From Burkholderia sp. SRS-W-2-2016 (GTDB taxonomy: Bacteria > Pseudomonadota > Gammaproteobacteria > Burkholderiales > Burkholderiaceae), in contig NZ_MSDV01000075.1 in the NCBI RefSeq assembly GCF_001931485.1, positions 124,001 through 188,000 of the forward strand: 64,000 bases of DNA. The letters are read 5' to 3'. Made by a program: the position numbers and the translations under genes. This document shows, piece after piece, positions 16,163 through 25,048 of this stretch. The stretch's first letter is position 1; each line of letters begins with the position of its first letter. The notes beneath the pieces are model-generated. The model searched no databases. It was given only the letters and a program-made list of their open reading frames with translations, and was not told the origin of the DNA.

Positions 16163-17658
16163 TCCGCGCGCGTCCTTACCTCTTTGCGATCGCGGCCCTG
16201 CTGCTCGAAGCCGGCTGCACCGGATCGCTGCAGCTCGAGAAGCCGGCCGAGTTCGCGCCGCAATATTCGCAGGCGCAAAGCGCCGCGGCGACGCCGATGT
16301 CCGCGCAGGATCTGGCGACATGGTGGACCCAGTACAACGATCCGACGCTGAACCGGCTGATCGAACTTGCGCTGGCCCGCAACTTCGACATTGCCACTGC
16401 GTTCGCGCGCGTCGACCAGGTGCAGGCCGGCATTCGCGCGGCTCGCTCGCAGTTGCTGCCGTCGGTCGGCGTCGGCGCGAGCGCCGCGCGCTATCACGGA
16501 GGCGAAACGCAGCTCGAGTTCGAGGAAATACTCGGCATCAACAATACCGATGCGCAGTTCTGGCGTGTCGGCCTGCAGGCGCAGTGGGAGATCGATCTGT
16601 TCGGGCGCGGCCGGGCCCGGCTGTCGGCGGCCCGCGAGCAGACTCGCGCGGCCGCGGGCGATGCGGAAGCGGTGCGCCTGAGCGTGGTGTCGGGTGTCGC
16701 CGATCTGTACGTCACGTATCGCGGGCTGCTGCGGCAACGCACGATCCTGCTGCAGAGCCGCGCGATCGCAGACGATTTCGTCAGTATCGCGGAGAAGAGT
16801 TTCACCGCGGGGCTCGTGCTCAGCACCGATATCGAAGCGGCGCGCGCCGGTCGCGCGCAAGTCGATGCGCGCCTGCAGGAAGTGGAGAACGGCATCGCGC
16901 AGGCGCGGCTCAATCTGCAGAATCTGTGCGGCGTGCAGCCGGCGGAATTCACAGGAGTCCTCGACGACAGCGATACGTTGATGGCGGCGCTGCCCGGCAT
17001 CGAGCCGGGCCAGCCGGTCGATCTGCTGATGCGCAGGCCGGACCTGATCGCCGCGCAGGCGCGTCTGAACGCGGCAGTCCGGCAGTCGGACGTCGCGCGC
17101 CTCAATTACTGGCCGACCGTATCGCTGAGCGGGTTGCTTGCGCGCAACGGCTGGGAGATCGCCGGTCAGAGTCTCGGCGCGAGCACGTTCTGGCTATTCG
17201 GCGCGGCGATGGCGATGCCGCTGATCGACTTCGGCGCGCGGCGCTCGCAGGTGGAGTCGTCGGATGCGCAGGCGCAGCAGGCGAACTTCGCGTATGAAAA
17301 GGCCGCGCTCGGCGCGTTCTACGACGTCGAACGCGCGTTGGCACGTTTGAACCGCCAGGACGAGCTATTCAAGGCGCGTAACGAAGAAGTCACGCGGCGC
17401 ACCACGCAGCTCGGCCAGGTGCAGCGCCGCTATGAAGTCGGCGACACCGGCCGGCTCGACATCGATCAGGTGCGGGTCGCGTTGCTGGAAAGCCAGTCGT
17501 CGCAGGTCAGGGAACAGGTCGGCAAATTGCAGGCGCAGTTCGCGCTGTTCCGGGCGATGGGCGGCGGCTGGCTCGCGAATCCTCCTGTGGCTGCGAACGG
17601 GCAAGCGCCGGCGGAGCCGGCGCCGGCTCCGCAGCAAGCGGCTGAGAACGCCAAATAG
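16159..17658 (+). CDS. RND efflux outer-membrane channel lipoprotein (NodT/OprM family)
   Basis: This 499-residue TolC-like channel completes the pump. The start ATG 16159 has GGAGG a few bases upstream and overlaps the RND stop. The signal ends in LLLEAGC, a lipobox giving an N-acylated Cys near residue 19. Two repeated OEP domains follow, recognisable by LATWWTQYNDPTLNRLIELA early in the mature part, by RRPDLIAAQARLNAAV in the middle, and by long Ala/Gln/Arg-rich helices. The C-terminus is Ala/Pro-rich and disordered. A strong hairpin terminator follows at 17678. Length is typical for the family (about 460-500). Confidence 0.9.
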   Translation: MIRARPYLFAIAALLLEAGCTGSLQLEKPAEFAPQYSQAQSAAATPMSAQDLATWWTQYNDPTLNRLIELALARNFDIATAFARVDQVQAGIRAARSQLLPSVGVGASAARYHGGETQLEFEEILGINNTDAQFWRVGLQAQWEIDLFGRGRARLSAAREQTRAAAGDAEAVRLSVVSGVADLYVTYRGLLRQRTILLQSRAIADDFVSIAEKSFTAGLVLSTDIEAARAGRAQVDARLQEVENGIAQARLNLQNLCGVQPAEFTGVLDDSDTLMAALPGIEPGQPVDLLMRRPDLIAAQARLNAAVRQSDVARLNYWPTVSLSGLLARNGWEIAGQSLGASTFWLFGAAMAMPLIDFGARRSQVESSDAQAQQANFAYEKAALGAFYDVERALARLNRQDELFKARNEEVTRRTTQLGQVQRRYEVGDTGRLDIDQVRVALLESQSSQVREQVGKLQAQFALFRAMGGGWLANPPVAANGQAPAEPAPAPQQAAENAK

Positions 17659-17677
17659 GACCGGACGCCTAAATAAA

Positions 17678-17715
17678 AACGCCGTCGCCGCGAGATTGCG
17701 GTGACGGCGTTCTTA
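17678..17715. terminator. Bidirectional terminator after the efflux operon
   Basis: AACGCCGTC...GACGGCGTT arms (17678-17686 and 17703-17711) with an extended GCCGC/GCGGT inner stem, preceded by AATAAA and followed by TTCTT. It lies between the efflux operon and the convergent small secreted-protein gene and can serve both. Confidence 0.8.
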
Positions 17716-17790
17716 CTATCGGCTCTGGCAGTAGGGAAGCAATCACGCCGGCGACGTCGCGCCGGCGCGGGAAGTCCCGATGATGCCCGG

Positions 17791-18117
17791 TTATTGAGGC
17801 GCGGACGCCGACATCGTGGCCGTGGCGCGCTGACGCGACTCCGAAACAGACTGGTTGCGCTCGTCGCGGGCCTGGCGCTGCGACTCTTTCATTTTCGCTC
17901 TGGCCTGTGAGTTCGCAGCGCGTTGCTTCTGGTTCGCTTCGCGCACTTCCATCCGCTTCTGAACGATCGGGTCGCTATGCGTTGTATTCGCGCCCGCGGC
18001 CGGCGCTGCGCCTGCGTCGGGCTGGGCCGCTGGCTGCTGCGCGAGTGCCGGTCCGGCAGCGAGAACACTGAAGACGACCAATGCAGAAGCGATTCCAAGA
18101 GTAGTACGTGCCATCAT
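17791..18117 (-). CDS. Small secreted Arg/Gln/Ala-rich protein, unknown function
   Basis: This 108-residue protein has a clear Sec signal peptide (MMARTTLGIASALVVFSVLAA, cleavage after ALAQ), then an Ala/Pro/Gln-rich stretch and a highly charged helical part (KRMEVREANQKQRAANSQAR) with many Arg, Gln and Ser. GGAG lies five bases before the ATG at 18117. It is probably periplasmic; the basic helical tail might bind polyanions, but I recognise no family. It converges on the efflux operon across a shared terminator and is otherwise a single gene. Confidence 0.65.
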   Translation of the reverse strand: MMARTTLGIASALVVFSVLAAGPALAQQPAAQPDAGAAPAAGANTTHSDPIVQKRMEVREANQKQRAANSQARAKMKESQRQARDERNQSVSESRQRATATMSASAPQ

Positions 18118-18374
18118 TTAGACTCCACCAGTTAAGACGACTAATTACTTTACGGAGCTGCTGAACAGATGTTTTTCTGATCGCGATCCCGACTATTGCC
18201 TGACGGGCTGCGGGAATGTTGAGGAATAAACCTTCACATTTCCGCGCGATTCCAGTGCCGCCGTACGACTGACTTGCGGATGACATAGCCATTGCAAAGT
18301 CATTCTTTTCGCCGGCGACAAAGCGCATGTACGTTGCACGCAGCGCCCACTTTAACACTCTGCTCGAAGCATGC

Positions 18375-18411
18375 AACGGGTACCAATCGTAAGGATGACG
18401 ATTAACCCGTT
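18375..18411. other. Nested inverted repeat upstream of the antiporter pair
   Basis: AACGGGT (18375-18381) pairs with ACCCGTT (18405-18411), and inside it AATCGT (18385-18390) pairs with ACGATT (18398-18403). It lies about 230 bp upstream of the first antiporter gene in the 520-bp gene-free stretch 18118-18637, where nothing else is evident. It could be an operator or an RNA hairpin. Confidence 0.35.
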
Positions 18412-18637
18412 GTCGAGGATAGTGGATTTGAGTCGCTTGTCAAATCCGGATGCGATTCACAATGGCGAATAGCGCGCGAGTTAGCGCGTGTATCGACCGT
18501 TTAAACACGCTTTATCGAGGTCGTGTTGATGTCACGGCGGGGAAGATAATTTATGATGGCCGTCAGGCTGGCGTTGGGTATTGCATGCGTGTTGCGGTTG
18601 CTTTCCGGATAAAACTTACTTTTCTGAATGGTAAACA

Positions 18638-20074
18638 ATGGCAACTCAGACCGAGACCAAATTGTCGTTGCCCGCCTTGACCGCGATGGTCGTCGGCTCG
18701 ATGGTGGGGGCAGGGATTTTCTCGCTGCCGCGTAATTTCGCCCGCGCAACCGGACCGTTCGGCGCGATCATCGCGTGGTGTATCGCGGGCATCGGCATGT
18801 ATGCGTTGGCGCGGGTGTTCCAGGCGCTCGCCGAACGGCGCCCCGAACTCGACGCCGGCGTATTCGCTTATGCGCGCGCGGGCTTCGGCGACTATGCGGG
18901 CTTTCTCTCCGCATTCGGTTACTGGATGGCCGGCTGCTTCGGCAACGTGTCGTACTGGGTGCTGATCAAGTCGACGCTGGGCGCATTCGTGCCGGTCTTC
19001 GGCAACGGCAATACAGCGACCGCGATCATCGTGTCGTCGGTCGGTATCTGGCTGTTCCATCTGGTGATGTTGCGCGGCGTGCAGCAGGCCACGATGATCA
19101 ACACGATCGTCACGGTCGCGAAGGTGATCCCGATCGTGCTGTTCATCATCATGCTGATCGTGCTGTTTCGCATCGACATGTTCCGCGCGAATCTGTGGGA
19201 AGGCAGCGACGCGTTCGGCACGGGCCTCTTTTCGCAGGTGCGCGCGACGATGCTCGTCACCGTGTTCGTGTTCGTCGGCATCGAGGGCGCGAGCGTGTAC
19301 TCGCGCTATGCGAAAAAGCGCTCGGACGTCGGCGTCGCGACGATTACCGGCTTCGTCGCGGTGCTGTGTCTGCTGGTGCTGGTGACCTTGCTGCCTTACG
19401 CGACCCTGCCGCGCGCCGATATCGCGCTGATGCGGCAACCGTCGATGGCCGCGGTGCTCGGCGCGCTGCTCGGTCCGTTCGGCGTGATTTTCATCAGCGT
19501 GGGCCTGATCGTGTCGATTCTGGGCGCGTACCTCGCGTGGTCGCTGATCTGCGCGGAAGTGCTGTTCGCCGCCGCGCGGCTCGAGACGATGCCGCGCGTG
19601 TTCTCGCGGCAGAACGAACGCAAGCTGCCGGTCGCCGCGATCTGGCTGACCAGCACCGTCGTGCAGCTGTTCGTGATCAGCACGTACTGGTCGACCGACG
19701 CGTTTGCGCTGATGCTCAACCTCACCAGTTCGATGGCGCTGATCCCTTACTTCCTCGTGGCCGCGTATGGGATCAAGGCCGCGCGTCGCGATCGCGAACA
19801 GGGCGGTGGCGCGGCGAACGGCGCGCTGCGCAAAGAGTATTTCGTCGCGATCTTCGCGATGCTGTACACCGCGTTTCTGCTGTTCGCGGGCGGCCCGAAA
19901 TTCCTGATGTTGTCTGCACTCCTCTATACGCCAGGCACGGTGCTTTATGTGCTGGCTAAACGCGAGCGCGGCCAGCGCGTGTTCTCGAAAGTGGAGTGGG
20001 TCATCTTCGCGGTCGCGGCCTGCGGTGCATTGGCCGCGCTGATCGGCCTCGCGACCGGGACGATCGTCATCTGA
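18638..20074 (+). CDS. APC-family amino-acid antiporter (ArcD-like), first paralog
   Basis: This 478-residue inner-membrane protein has about 12 hydrophobic segments. The first carries the APC signature VVGSMVGAGIFSLPRNFA, as in basic amino-acid/polyamine antiporters of the arginine:ornithine exchanger type. It is predicted to exchange an amino acid for its decarboxylated or deiminated product, or to import basic amino acids. The next gene encodes a paralog that shares the same motifs in the same order (AFGYW, VLIKS, EGASVYSR, SLIPYFLVAAYG-type block), evidence of a local duplication. No decarboxylase or arginine deiminase genes are nearby, so the partner enzyme is not known. Confidence 0.82.
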   Translation: MATQTETKLSLPALTAMVVGSMVGAGIFSLPRNFARATGPFGAIIAWCIAGIGMYALARVFQALAERRPELDAGVFAYARAGFGDYAGFLSAFGYWMAGCFGNVSYWVLIKSTLGAFVPVFGNGNTATAIIVSSVGIWLFHLVMLRGVQQATMINTIVTVAKVIPIVLFIIMLIVLFRIDMFRANLWEGSDAFGTGLFSQVRATMLVTVFVFVGIEGASVYSRYAKKRSDVGVATITGFVAVLCLLVLVTLLPYATLPRADIALMRQPSMAAVLGALLGPFGVIFISVGLIVSILGAYLAWSLICAEVLFAAARLETMPRVFSRQNERKLPVAAIWLTSTVVQLFVISTYWSTDAFALMLNLTSSMALIPYFLVAAYGIKAARRDREQGGGAANGALRKEYFVAIFAMLYTAFLLFAGGPKFLMLSALLYTPGTVLYVLAKRERGQRVFSKVEWVIFAVAACGALAALIGLATGTIVI

Positions 20075-20085
20075 GCGGTCGCACG

Positions 20086-21513
20086 ATGGACAAGCGCGTC
20101 AGACTTTCCGCGCCGGGCCTGATGGCGATGGTGATCGGCTCGATGGTCGGGGTCGGGGTTTTTTCGCTGCCACAGTCGCTCGGCCGTTATACCGGTGTAG
20201 TCGGTTCGCTGATCGGCTGGACGATCACCGGCACCGGCATGCTGACGCTCGCGCTGATCTTTCAACGGCTCGCGTGGCGCAAGCCCGAACTCGACGTCGG
20301 CGTCTATACCTATGCGCGGGTCGGGTTCGGCCGCTATACCGGTTTCCTGTCGGCGTTCGGCTACTGGTGCGGCAGTTGTCTGGGCAACGTCACTTATCTG
20401 GTGCTGATCAAGTCGGCGCTCGCGATCGTCGTGCCCGCGTTCGGCGCCGGCAATACGCTGAGCGCGATCGTCAGTTCGTCGGCGCTGATCTGGATATTTC
20501 ATTTCCTGATTCTGCGCGGCGTGAAGGGCGCGTCGATTCTGAATGCGTCGATGACGGTCGCGAAACTGCTCGCGCTCGGGCTGTTTTCCGTGCTGGTGCT
20601 GTCCGGCTTCAAGTGGAATCTGTTCATCGACAATCTGTGGACCGCTCCCGATCCATCGACAGCCGGCCTGTTCGGCGAAGTGCGCAAGACGATGCTCGGC
20701 ACCGCGTTCGTGTTTCTCGGCGTCGAGGGCGCGAGTGTCTATTCCCGCCATGCGCGCGAACGCCGCGATGTCGGCGTCGCGACCGTGCTCGGCTTTCTGT
20801 GCGTGCTTGCGCTGATGGTGATCGTTACGCTGCTGTCGTATGGGGTGCTGCCGCGCGAGCAGATGGGGGCGCTGAAAAATCCGTCGCTGGCCGGGGTGCT
20901 GAGTGCCGCGGTCGGCGGTTGGGGCGCGGTGGTGGTCAAGCTCGGGCTGCTGCTGTCGGTGCTCGGTTCTTACCTCGCGTGGACGCTGCTCGCGGCGGAA
21001 ATTCTCCATGCGGCCGGCAAGAGCCGCACGATGCCGGCGTTTCTCGGCAGGGAGAACCGCAATCACGTGCCGGTCGCCGCGATGTGGATGACGAGTCTGG
21101 TGATTCAGGTGTTTCTGATCATCACGCTGTTTTCGAAAGAGGCGTTCACGCTCGCGAAGGAATTCACGACCTCGATGAACCTGATTCCGTATCTGCTGGT
21201 CGCCGGCTATGGGCTGAAGCTCGCGTCGAGTGGCGAGTCGTATGCGGGGCAACTGTGGGCGCGGCGCATCGACTTCATGCTCGCGTTGGCCGGCTGCGCG
21301 TACGCGCTGTTTCTGGTGTACGCGGGCGGGCTGCACTATCTGTTGATGTCGACCGTGCTTTATACGGCGGCGACCGCGTGGTTCTATCTGGCCGAGCGGC
21401 GCAAGGGGCGGCGGCAGGTGTTTACGCTGCTCGAGCGTGGTCTGTTTGCGGTCGTGCTGGGGGCCGCGCTGGTTGCGTCGGCGGAGTTGGTGCGAAGGTA
21501 CTTTGCGACGTGA
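20086..21513 (+). CDS. APC-family amino-acid antiporter (ArcD-like), second paralog
   Basis: This 475-residue multispanning permease begins 11 bases after the first paralog. It opens with VIGSMVGVGVFSLPQSLGRY and keeps EGASVYSRHARERRDVGVAT and MNLIPYLLVAGYG, paralleling its neighbour throughout. Start ATG 20086 is chosen because upstream codons overlap the first gene. The two are presumably co-transcribed, perhaps as functional variants for different substrates. Identity between them looks moderate rather than recent: motifs are conserved but the loops have diverged. Confidence 0.82.
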   Translation: MDKRVRLSAPGLMAMVIGSMVGVGVFSLPQSLGRYTGVVGSLIGWTITGTGMLTLALIFQRLAWRKPELDVGVYTYARVGFGRYTGFLSAFGYWCGSCLGNVTYLVLIKSALAIVVPAFGAGNTLSAIVSSSALIWIFHFLILRGVKGASILNASMTVAKLLALGLFSVLVLSGFKWNLFIDNLWTAPDPSTAGLFGEVRKTMLGTAFVFLGVEGASVYSRHARERRDVGVATVLGFLCVLALMVIVTLLSYGVLPREQMGALKNPSLAGVLSAAVGGWGAVVVKLGLLLSVLGSYLAWTLLAAEILHAAGKSRTMPAFLGRENRNHVPVAAMWMTSLVIQVFLIITLFSKEAFTLAKEFTTSMNLIPYLLVAGYGLKLASSGESYAGQLWARRIDFMLALAGCAYALFLVYAGGLHYLLMSTVLYTAATAWFYLAERRKGRRQVFTLLERGLFAVVLGAALVASAELVRRYFAT

Positions 21514-21688
21514 AGGTGATGTGATTCGTTGTTCGCCTTAAGCCTCCCTTAAGCAGACTCCCACCATAGTTCACCCTCTTGCCGCTGCGCGACGCGCGGC
21601 GATGACCATTCCGATCACCCTACGTATCGACTGGCAACCGCGCGACCTTGCGGCTGCTAAACGTTGGGCGTCGCGTTGCCATCACCCC

Positions 21689-22132
21689 ATGAACATTCAC
21701 CGGATCCTCGAGCGAGCCGATTTGCGCCCCACGCTGCCACGCGTGCTCGTGCTCGAGTTTTTTCATCAGCACGCGCGCGAGCACTTCAGCGCGGAACAGC
21801 TTTACAAGCGCCTGAACGGCGACACGCAAAACATGAGTCTGGGTACGCTTTACCGCGTGCTTGGACTGCTGGTCGAAAGCGGCTTGCTGAGCGGCGTCGC
21901 GCTCGGCGAAGGCCGCATGGTATACGAACTGAACGACGGCAAGCCGCACGATCACCTCGTGTGCACCGGTTGCGGCGAGATCCATGAGTTCTTCGAGAAA
22001 GAAATTTATTCGCGACAGCGGGACGTCGCGGAACGTTTCGACTTCGATGTGTCGGCGCAGCAGCAGGTGTTGTACGGCGTGTGCGCGCAGTGCCGACGGG
22101 CAGGCCGGGCAAAGCCGTTACGGTTTCGATAG
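21689..22132 (+). CDS. Fur-family metalloregulator
   Basis: This 147-residue DNA-binding repressor has a winged helix in the N-terminal half (LRPTLPRVLVLEFFHQH, then SLGTLYRVLGLLVESGLL as recognition helix) and a metal/dimer domain with HDHLVCTGCGEIHEF and a second CxxC (CAQC) near the end, consistent with a structural zinc. The frame is open from 21602, but ATG 21689 gives the usual Fur length (about 140-150) and starts just before the first helix, so it is preferred; neither start has a strong ribosome site. It could respond to iron, zinc or peroxide; no target operator was found nearby. Confidence 0.85.
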   Translation: MNIHRILERADLRPTLPRVLVLEFFHQHAREHFSAEQLYKRLNGDTQNMSLGTLYRVLGLLVESGLLSGVALGEGRMVYELNDGKPHDHLVCTGCGEIHEFFEKEIYSRQRDVAERFDFDVSAQQQVLYGVCAQCRRAGRAKPLRFR

Positions 22133-22140
22133 GCGATAGC

Positions 22141-22169
22141 GAGAGCGGCCCGCGCCAGCGGCCGCTCTC
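22141..22169. terminator. Hairpin between the Fur-family gene and the ABC binding protein
   Basis: GAGAGCGGCC (22141-22150) and GGCCGCTCTC (22160-22169) are perfect arms with a 9-base loop, placed between convergent genes. There is no T run on either side, so termination is likely but not certain. Confidence 0.55.
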
Positions 22170-22217
22170 ACACAACCACGCAGAAGCGCGGAAGCGATAG
22201 CGTCGTACCGTTTTCGC

Positions 22218-23366
22218 TCAGAGCCCGCTCACCGTCTTGACCGTCACCCATTGGCCGTTCTTCACCTGATAGACCGTCGATGAGCCGTTCTTCAACGAGC
22301 CGTCAGAGTTGAATTCGATATGGCCGGTGATGCCGTCGAAGCTGATGCTTTGCAGCTTCGGCCGGTAGTCGTCGGGCTTGGTCGAATTGGCGGCCTGCAT
22401 CGCCTTGATGGCCGCCCACGTCGCGTCATAGCCGAACGGCGCGTACGAAAGGACATCCTCGCCGAACTTCTGCTTGAAGCGGTCGGCGAACTTCGCACCG
22501 ACCGGCGTACTGTCGAGCGGACGACCGTATTCCCATGCCATCGCGCCTTCCGACACGTCGCCCGCGAGCTTGATGAAATCGATGTCCTTGACGCCGCCGC
22601 CGCCCACGTACTGCGCCTTGATGCCGAGCTGGTTCATCTGCTTGATGATGCCGGCCGCCTGCGGATTGAGCGCACCGACGAAAATCAGATCGGGGTTTTT
22701 GGCTTTGAGATTCGTGAGCTGCGTCTTGAAGTCCGTCGCCTGATTCGTCGTGTACTCGTGATCGATGATGTTGCCGCCGTGTGCCTTGACCGCTTTGACG
22801 AACTCGTCGGCTTCGCCCTGGCCGAAAGCCGTGCGGTCGTCGATTACCGCGATGCGTTTCGCCTTGGTCGTCTGGACCGCGTACGCGCCGGCCGTGCCGG
22901 CGTTCTGCGCGTCGCTCGAAATCACCATGAAAATGTTCTTGAAGCCGCGACCGCTGATGGTCGGATTGGTGGCGGCCGGATCGATGACGGGCAAGCCCGC
23001 CTTTTCGTACAGATTGGAAGCGGGGATGGTGGTCCCCGAGTTGAAGTGCCCGACGACGACGGACACGTTTTCGTCGACGAGCTTTTGCGCGACCTGCACG
23101 CCGACGCGCGGGTCGGCCTGGTCGTCCTGCGCGATCAGTTGAAACGAAACAGGCTGACCGTTGATTTTGACGCCTTGCGCTTTCGCGTCGTCGAGCGCCA
23201 TTTTCACGCCGTTCTCCAGATCCTTGCCGTAGTTGGCGTTGGGTCCGGTGAGCGGCGCGGCAAAACCGATTTTTACGACTGTATCCGCGCGCGACGCGAG
23301 CGGTGCCACAGCGACGAGTGAGACGACCGCAACTGCGATAGGACGGAGGATTTTCGCGACACGCAT
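22218..23366 (-). CDS. Branched-chain amino-acid ABC transporter substrate-binding protein
   Basis: This 382-residue periplasmic protein captures Leu/Ile/Val or a similar amino acid for a Liv-type ABC importer. It has a signal peptide (cleavage near LASRAD), then the opening VVKIGFAAPLTGPNANYGKD typical of LivJ/LivK, the QDDQADP and VVGHFNSG blocks of the type I periplasmic fold, and the late block LSYAPFGYDATWAAI. AGGAG lies six bases before the ATG. No permease or ATPase gene is adjacent, so it works either with a transporter elsewhere or as an orphan receptor. Length matches the family (about 370-390). Confidence 0.92.
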   Translation of the reverse strand: MRVAKILRPIAVAVVSLVAVAPLASRADTVVKIGFAAPLTGPNANYGKDLENGVKMALDDAKAQGVKINGQPVSFQLIAQDDQADPRVGVQVAQKLVDENVSVVVGHFNSGTTIPASNLYEKAGLPVIDPAATNPTISGRGFKNIFMVISSDAQNAGTAGAYAVQTTKAKRIAVIDDRTAFGQGEADEFVKAVKAHGGNIIDHEYTTNQATDFKTQLTNLKAKNPDLIFVGALNPQAAGIIKQMNQLGIKAQYVGGGGVKDIDFIKLAGDVSEGAMAWEYGRPLDSTPVGAKFADRFKQKFGEDVLSYAPFGYDATWAAIKAMQAANSTKPDDYRPKLQSISFDGITGHIEFNSDGSLKNGSSTVYQVKNGQWVTVKTVSGL

Positions 23367-23768
23367 GTTATCTCCTGTTTGCCGTCAGGCATGAGGTTAT
23401 CGGTGGGTCGTGCGAGCTGCCTCTGGTGCCACTGGGCGGGGACTGCTGCAACGAAAGCGTGATACCGGACCGGCCGCTCAGGTGAGGGATGCCGCGGCGA
23501 TTGCACCAAAAGATCTGCGCAAGCCGTCTTTCCGGTTCGAGCCTGCGCGACTTCCCCTGTAAGCATTTCCACACGCCAAAATGAAGCCGGACAATCCGGA
23601 TAAATACCCGCTTGGCGGTGTCACGCTCGCGCAGCGGTTCTGCACGCGTGGATCGCCGGGGTCGATATTCTTCCGATTAATACGAATAGCGAGGCTGTCG
23701 TGGGCAAGCACGTCGGTTCGGCGGCGAGTACGATGAACTCACTTGACCCATATGTCTCGGGAGGTGCG

Positions 23769-23966
23769 ATGAAAGCGGTGTGCCCGCTGCATGGGCCAAC
23801 CACCATCGTCGGGACGAACGCATACGGCTTCCCGGTCTATGCGTGTTGCCGCGACGACGTGCGCTCTGTTACGCCCGCCGACGCCTGCACGCGCGAACCG
23901 GTACGGCAGGGAGATCAGGCGGCGGAGCGACCCCGGCAACCACCGGAGCGGAAGGAATCACGCTGA
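23769..23966 (+). CDS. Possible small Cys-containing protein
   Basis: A 65-codon frame begins MKAVCPLHGPTTIVGTNAYG and is preceded by GGGAGG (23759-23764), a good ribosome site four bases from the ATG. The first third has C-P-x-H-G and a CC pair that could hold a metal, while the rest is Arg/Pro/Glu-rich and of low complexity. I recognise no family. It lies alone between the binding protein and the LysR gene. The ribosome site is the main reason to list it. Confidence 0.35.
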   Translation: MKAVCPLHGPTTIVGTNAYGFPVYACCRDDVRSVTPADACTREPVRQGDQAAERPRQPPERKESR

Positions 23967-23999
23967 CGGTTCGCGCCGCGGCTCATCCTGTCAACGGCG

Positions 24000-24896
24000 T
24001 CACATAATCGCCGCGCTGTGAATGCAGCGAATAAAGTACTCGGCCGGCCGCGTGAGAATCGCGCCTTCGCGCTGCATCAGATTCAACTGCGCGCGCCGCG
24101 AGGTCTCGATGAAATCCAGCTTCTTCAGATGCCCGGTCAGGTTGACCACCTCGAGCGTGTGCGACGCCCATGCCATGACCGCGTCGATACTGATCGCGAG
24201 GCTGTACATCAGCGATTGCGACGTGCAGCGCGTAATCCGGCGCGGCGCAGGCAGCCCCTGACGCTCGAACAGATCGACCACGTATTGCGGATATTCGTCG
24301 GTCGTATCGGCATGTATCCATTCGGCGTCGCACAGATCGGCGAGCGAAGTGGCGTTGGCGAGCATGCCATTCGCGCGCACCGCGAACTGCAGCGGGTAAG
24401 TCAGGAGTTCTGTGCATTGGACCGACGGATCGATCGCGGCTTCGGCCGCTGAAGCGACCGCGAAATCGAGCGCGCCCTGACGCAGTTGATCCTGCAGCTT
24501 TACCGCGCTGTACTCGAGGAATTCCACCGTAATTTGCGGCATATCCTGACGAAAGCGCGCGTACGCATCGGGCAGCAATGTGAGTGCCGCCAGCGGTGTC
24601 AGGCCGATCGTCACGCGACCTTCCTGCGCGCCGCGTTCCATCGCCATCTGCTGTTCCGCGCGGCCCAGTTCGCCGACGATCAGCCGCGCATGCCGCAGCA
24701 ACGATTCGCCGGTGCGCGTGAGCGCGACGCCATTCGCGCTGCGGCCGAACAGCGACATGCCGATATCGGTTTCCAACTCGCGGATCGCCTTGGTCACCGC
24801 CGGTTGGCTGACGAACAGCGCGCGCGACGCCCCGACGATCGTGCCATGATCCGCGACCGCCACCAGCGCGCGCAATTGATGAAGCTTGATTGCCAT
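24000..24896 (-). CDS. LysR-family transcriptional regulator
   Basis: This 298-residue regulator has the N-terminal winged helix (LHQLRALVAVADHGTIVGAS, then SQPAVTKAIRELETDIG as recognition helix) and a C-terminal effector domain opening with GRVTIGLTPLAA. The start is placed at ATG 24896 after AAAGG; the frame reaches 24944, but that adds a non-conserved tail. It is divergent from the amidohydrolase-porin-MFS unit, with the palindromes at 24905-24938 between them, the standard LysR arrangement. It therefore probably activates that unit in response to its substrate. Confidence 0.9.
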   Translation of the reverse strand: MAIKLHQLRALVAVADHGTIVGASRALFVSQPAVTKAIRELETDIGMSLFGRSANGVALTRTGESLLRHARLIVGELGRAEQQMAMERGAQEGRVTIGLTPLAALTLLPDAYARFRQDMPQITVEFLEYSAVKLQDQLRQGALDFAVASAAEAAIDPSVQCTELLTYPLQFAVRANGMLANATSLADLCDAEWIHADTTDEYPQYVVDLFERQGLPAPRRITRCTSQSLMYSLAISIDAVMAWASHTLEVVNLTGHLKKLDFIETSRRAQLNLMQREGAILTRPAEYFIRCIHSAAIM

Positions 24897-24904
24897 TGCC
24901 TTTA

Positions 24905-24938
24905 TTACCCTAGGGTAAATACTATAACTAACGGTTAT
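24905..24938. promoter_or_regulatory. LysR operator region with two palindromes
   Basis: TTACCCTAGGGTAA (24905-24918) is a perfect 14-bp palindrome, and ATAAC-TAACG-GTTAT (24924-24938) is a 15-bp inverted repeat of the T-N11-A shape recognised by LysR proteins. Both sit just upstream of the LysR start, in the 152-bp divergent spacer before the amidohydrolase. Confidence 0.6.
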
Positions 24939-25048
24939 GGGCATAAAACTTTATCATGTTTTAATTCGCCGCGGCTCTCGTAGACTGGCTCTCAATTCGC
25001 GCCGGGGCCCTTGCCCCGCGCGGCACGACAGAGAGACAGACAGAGGAG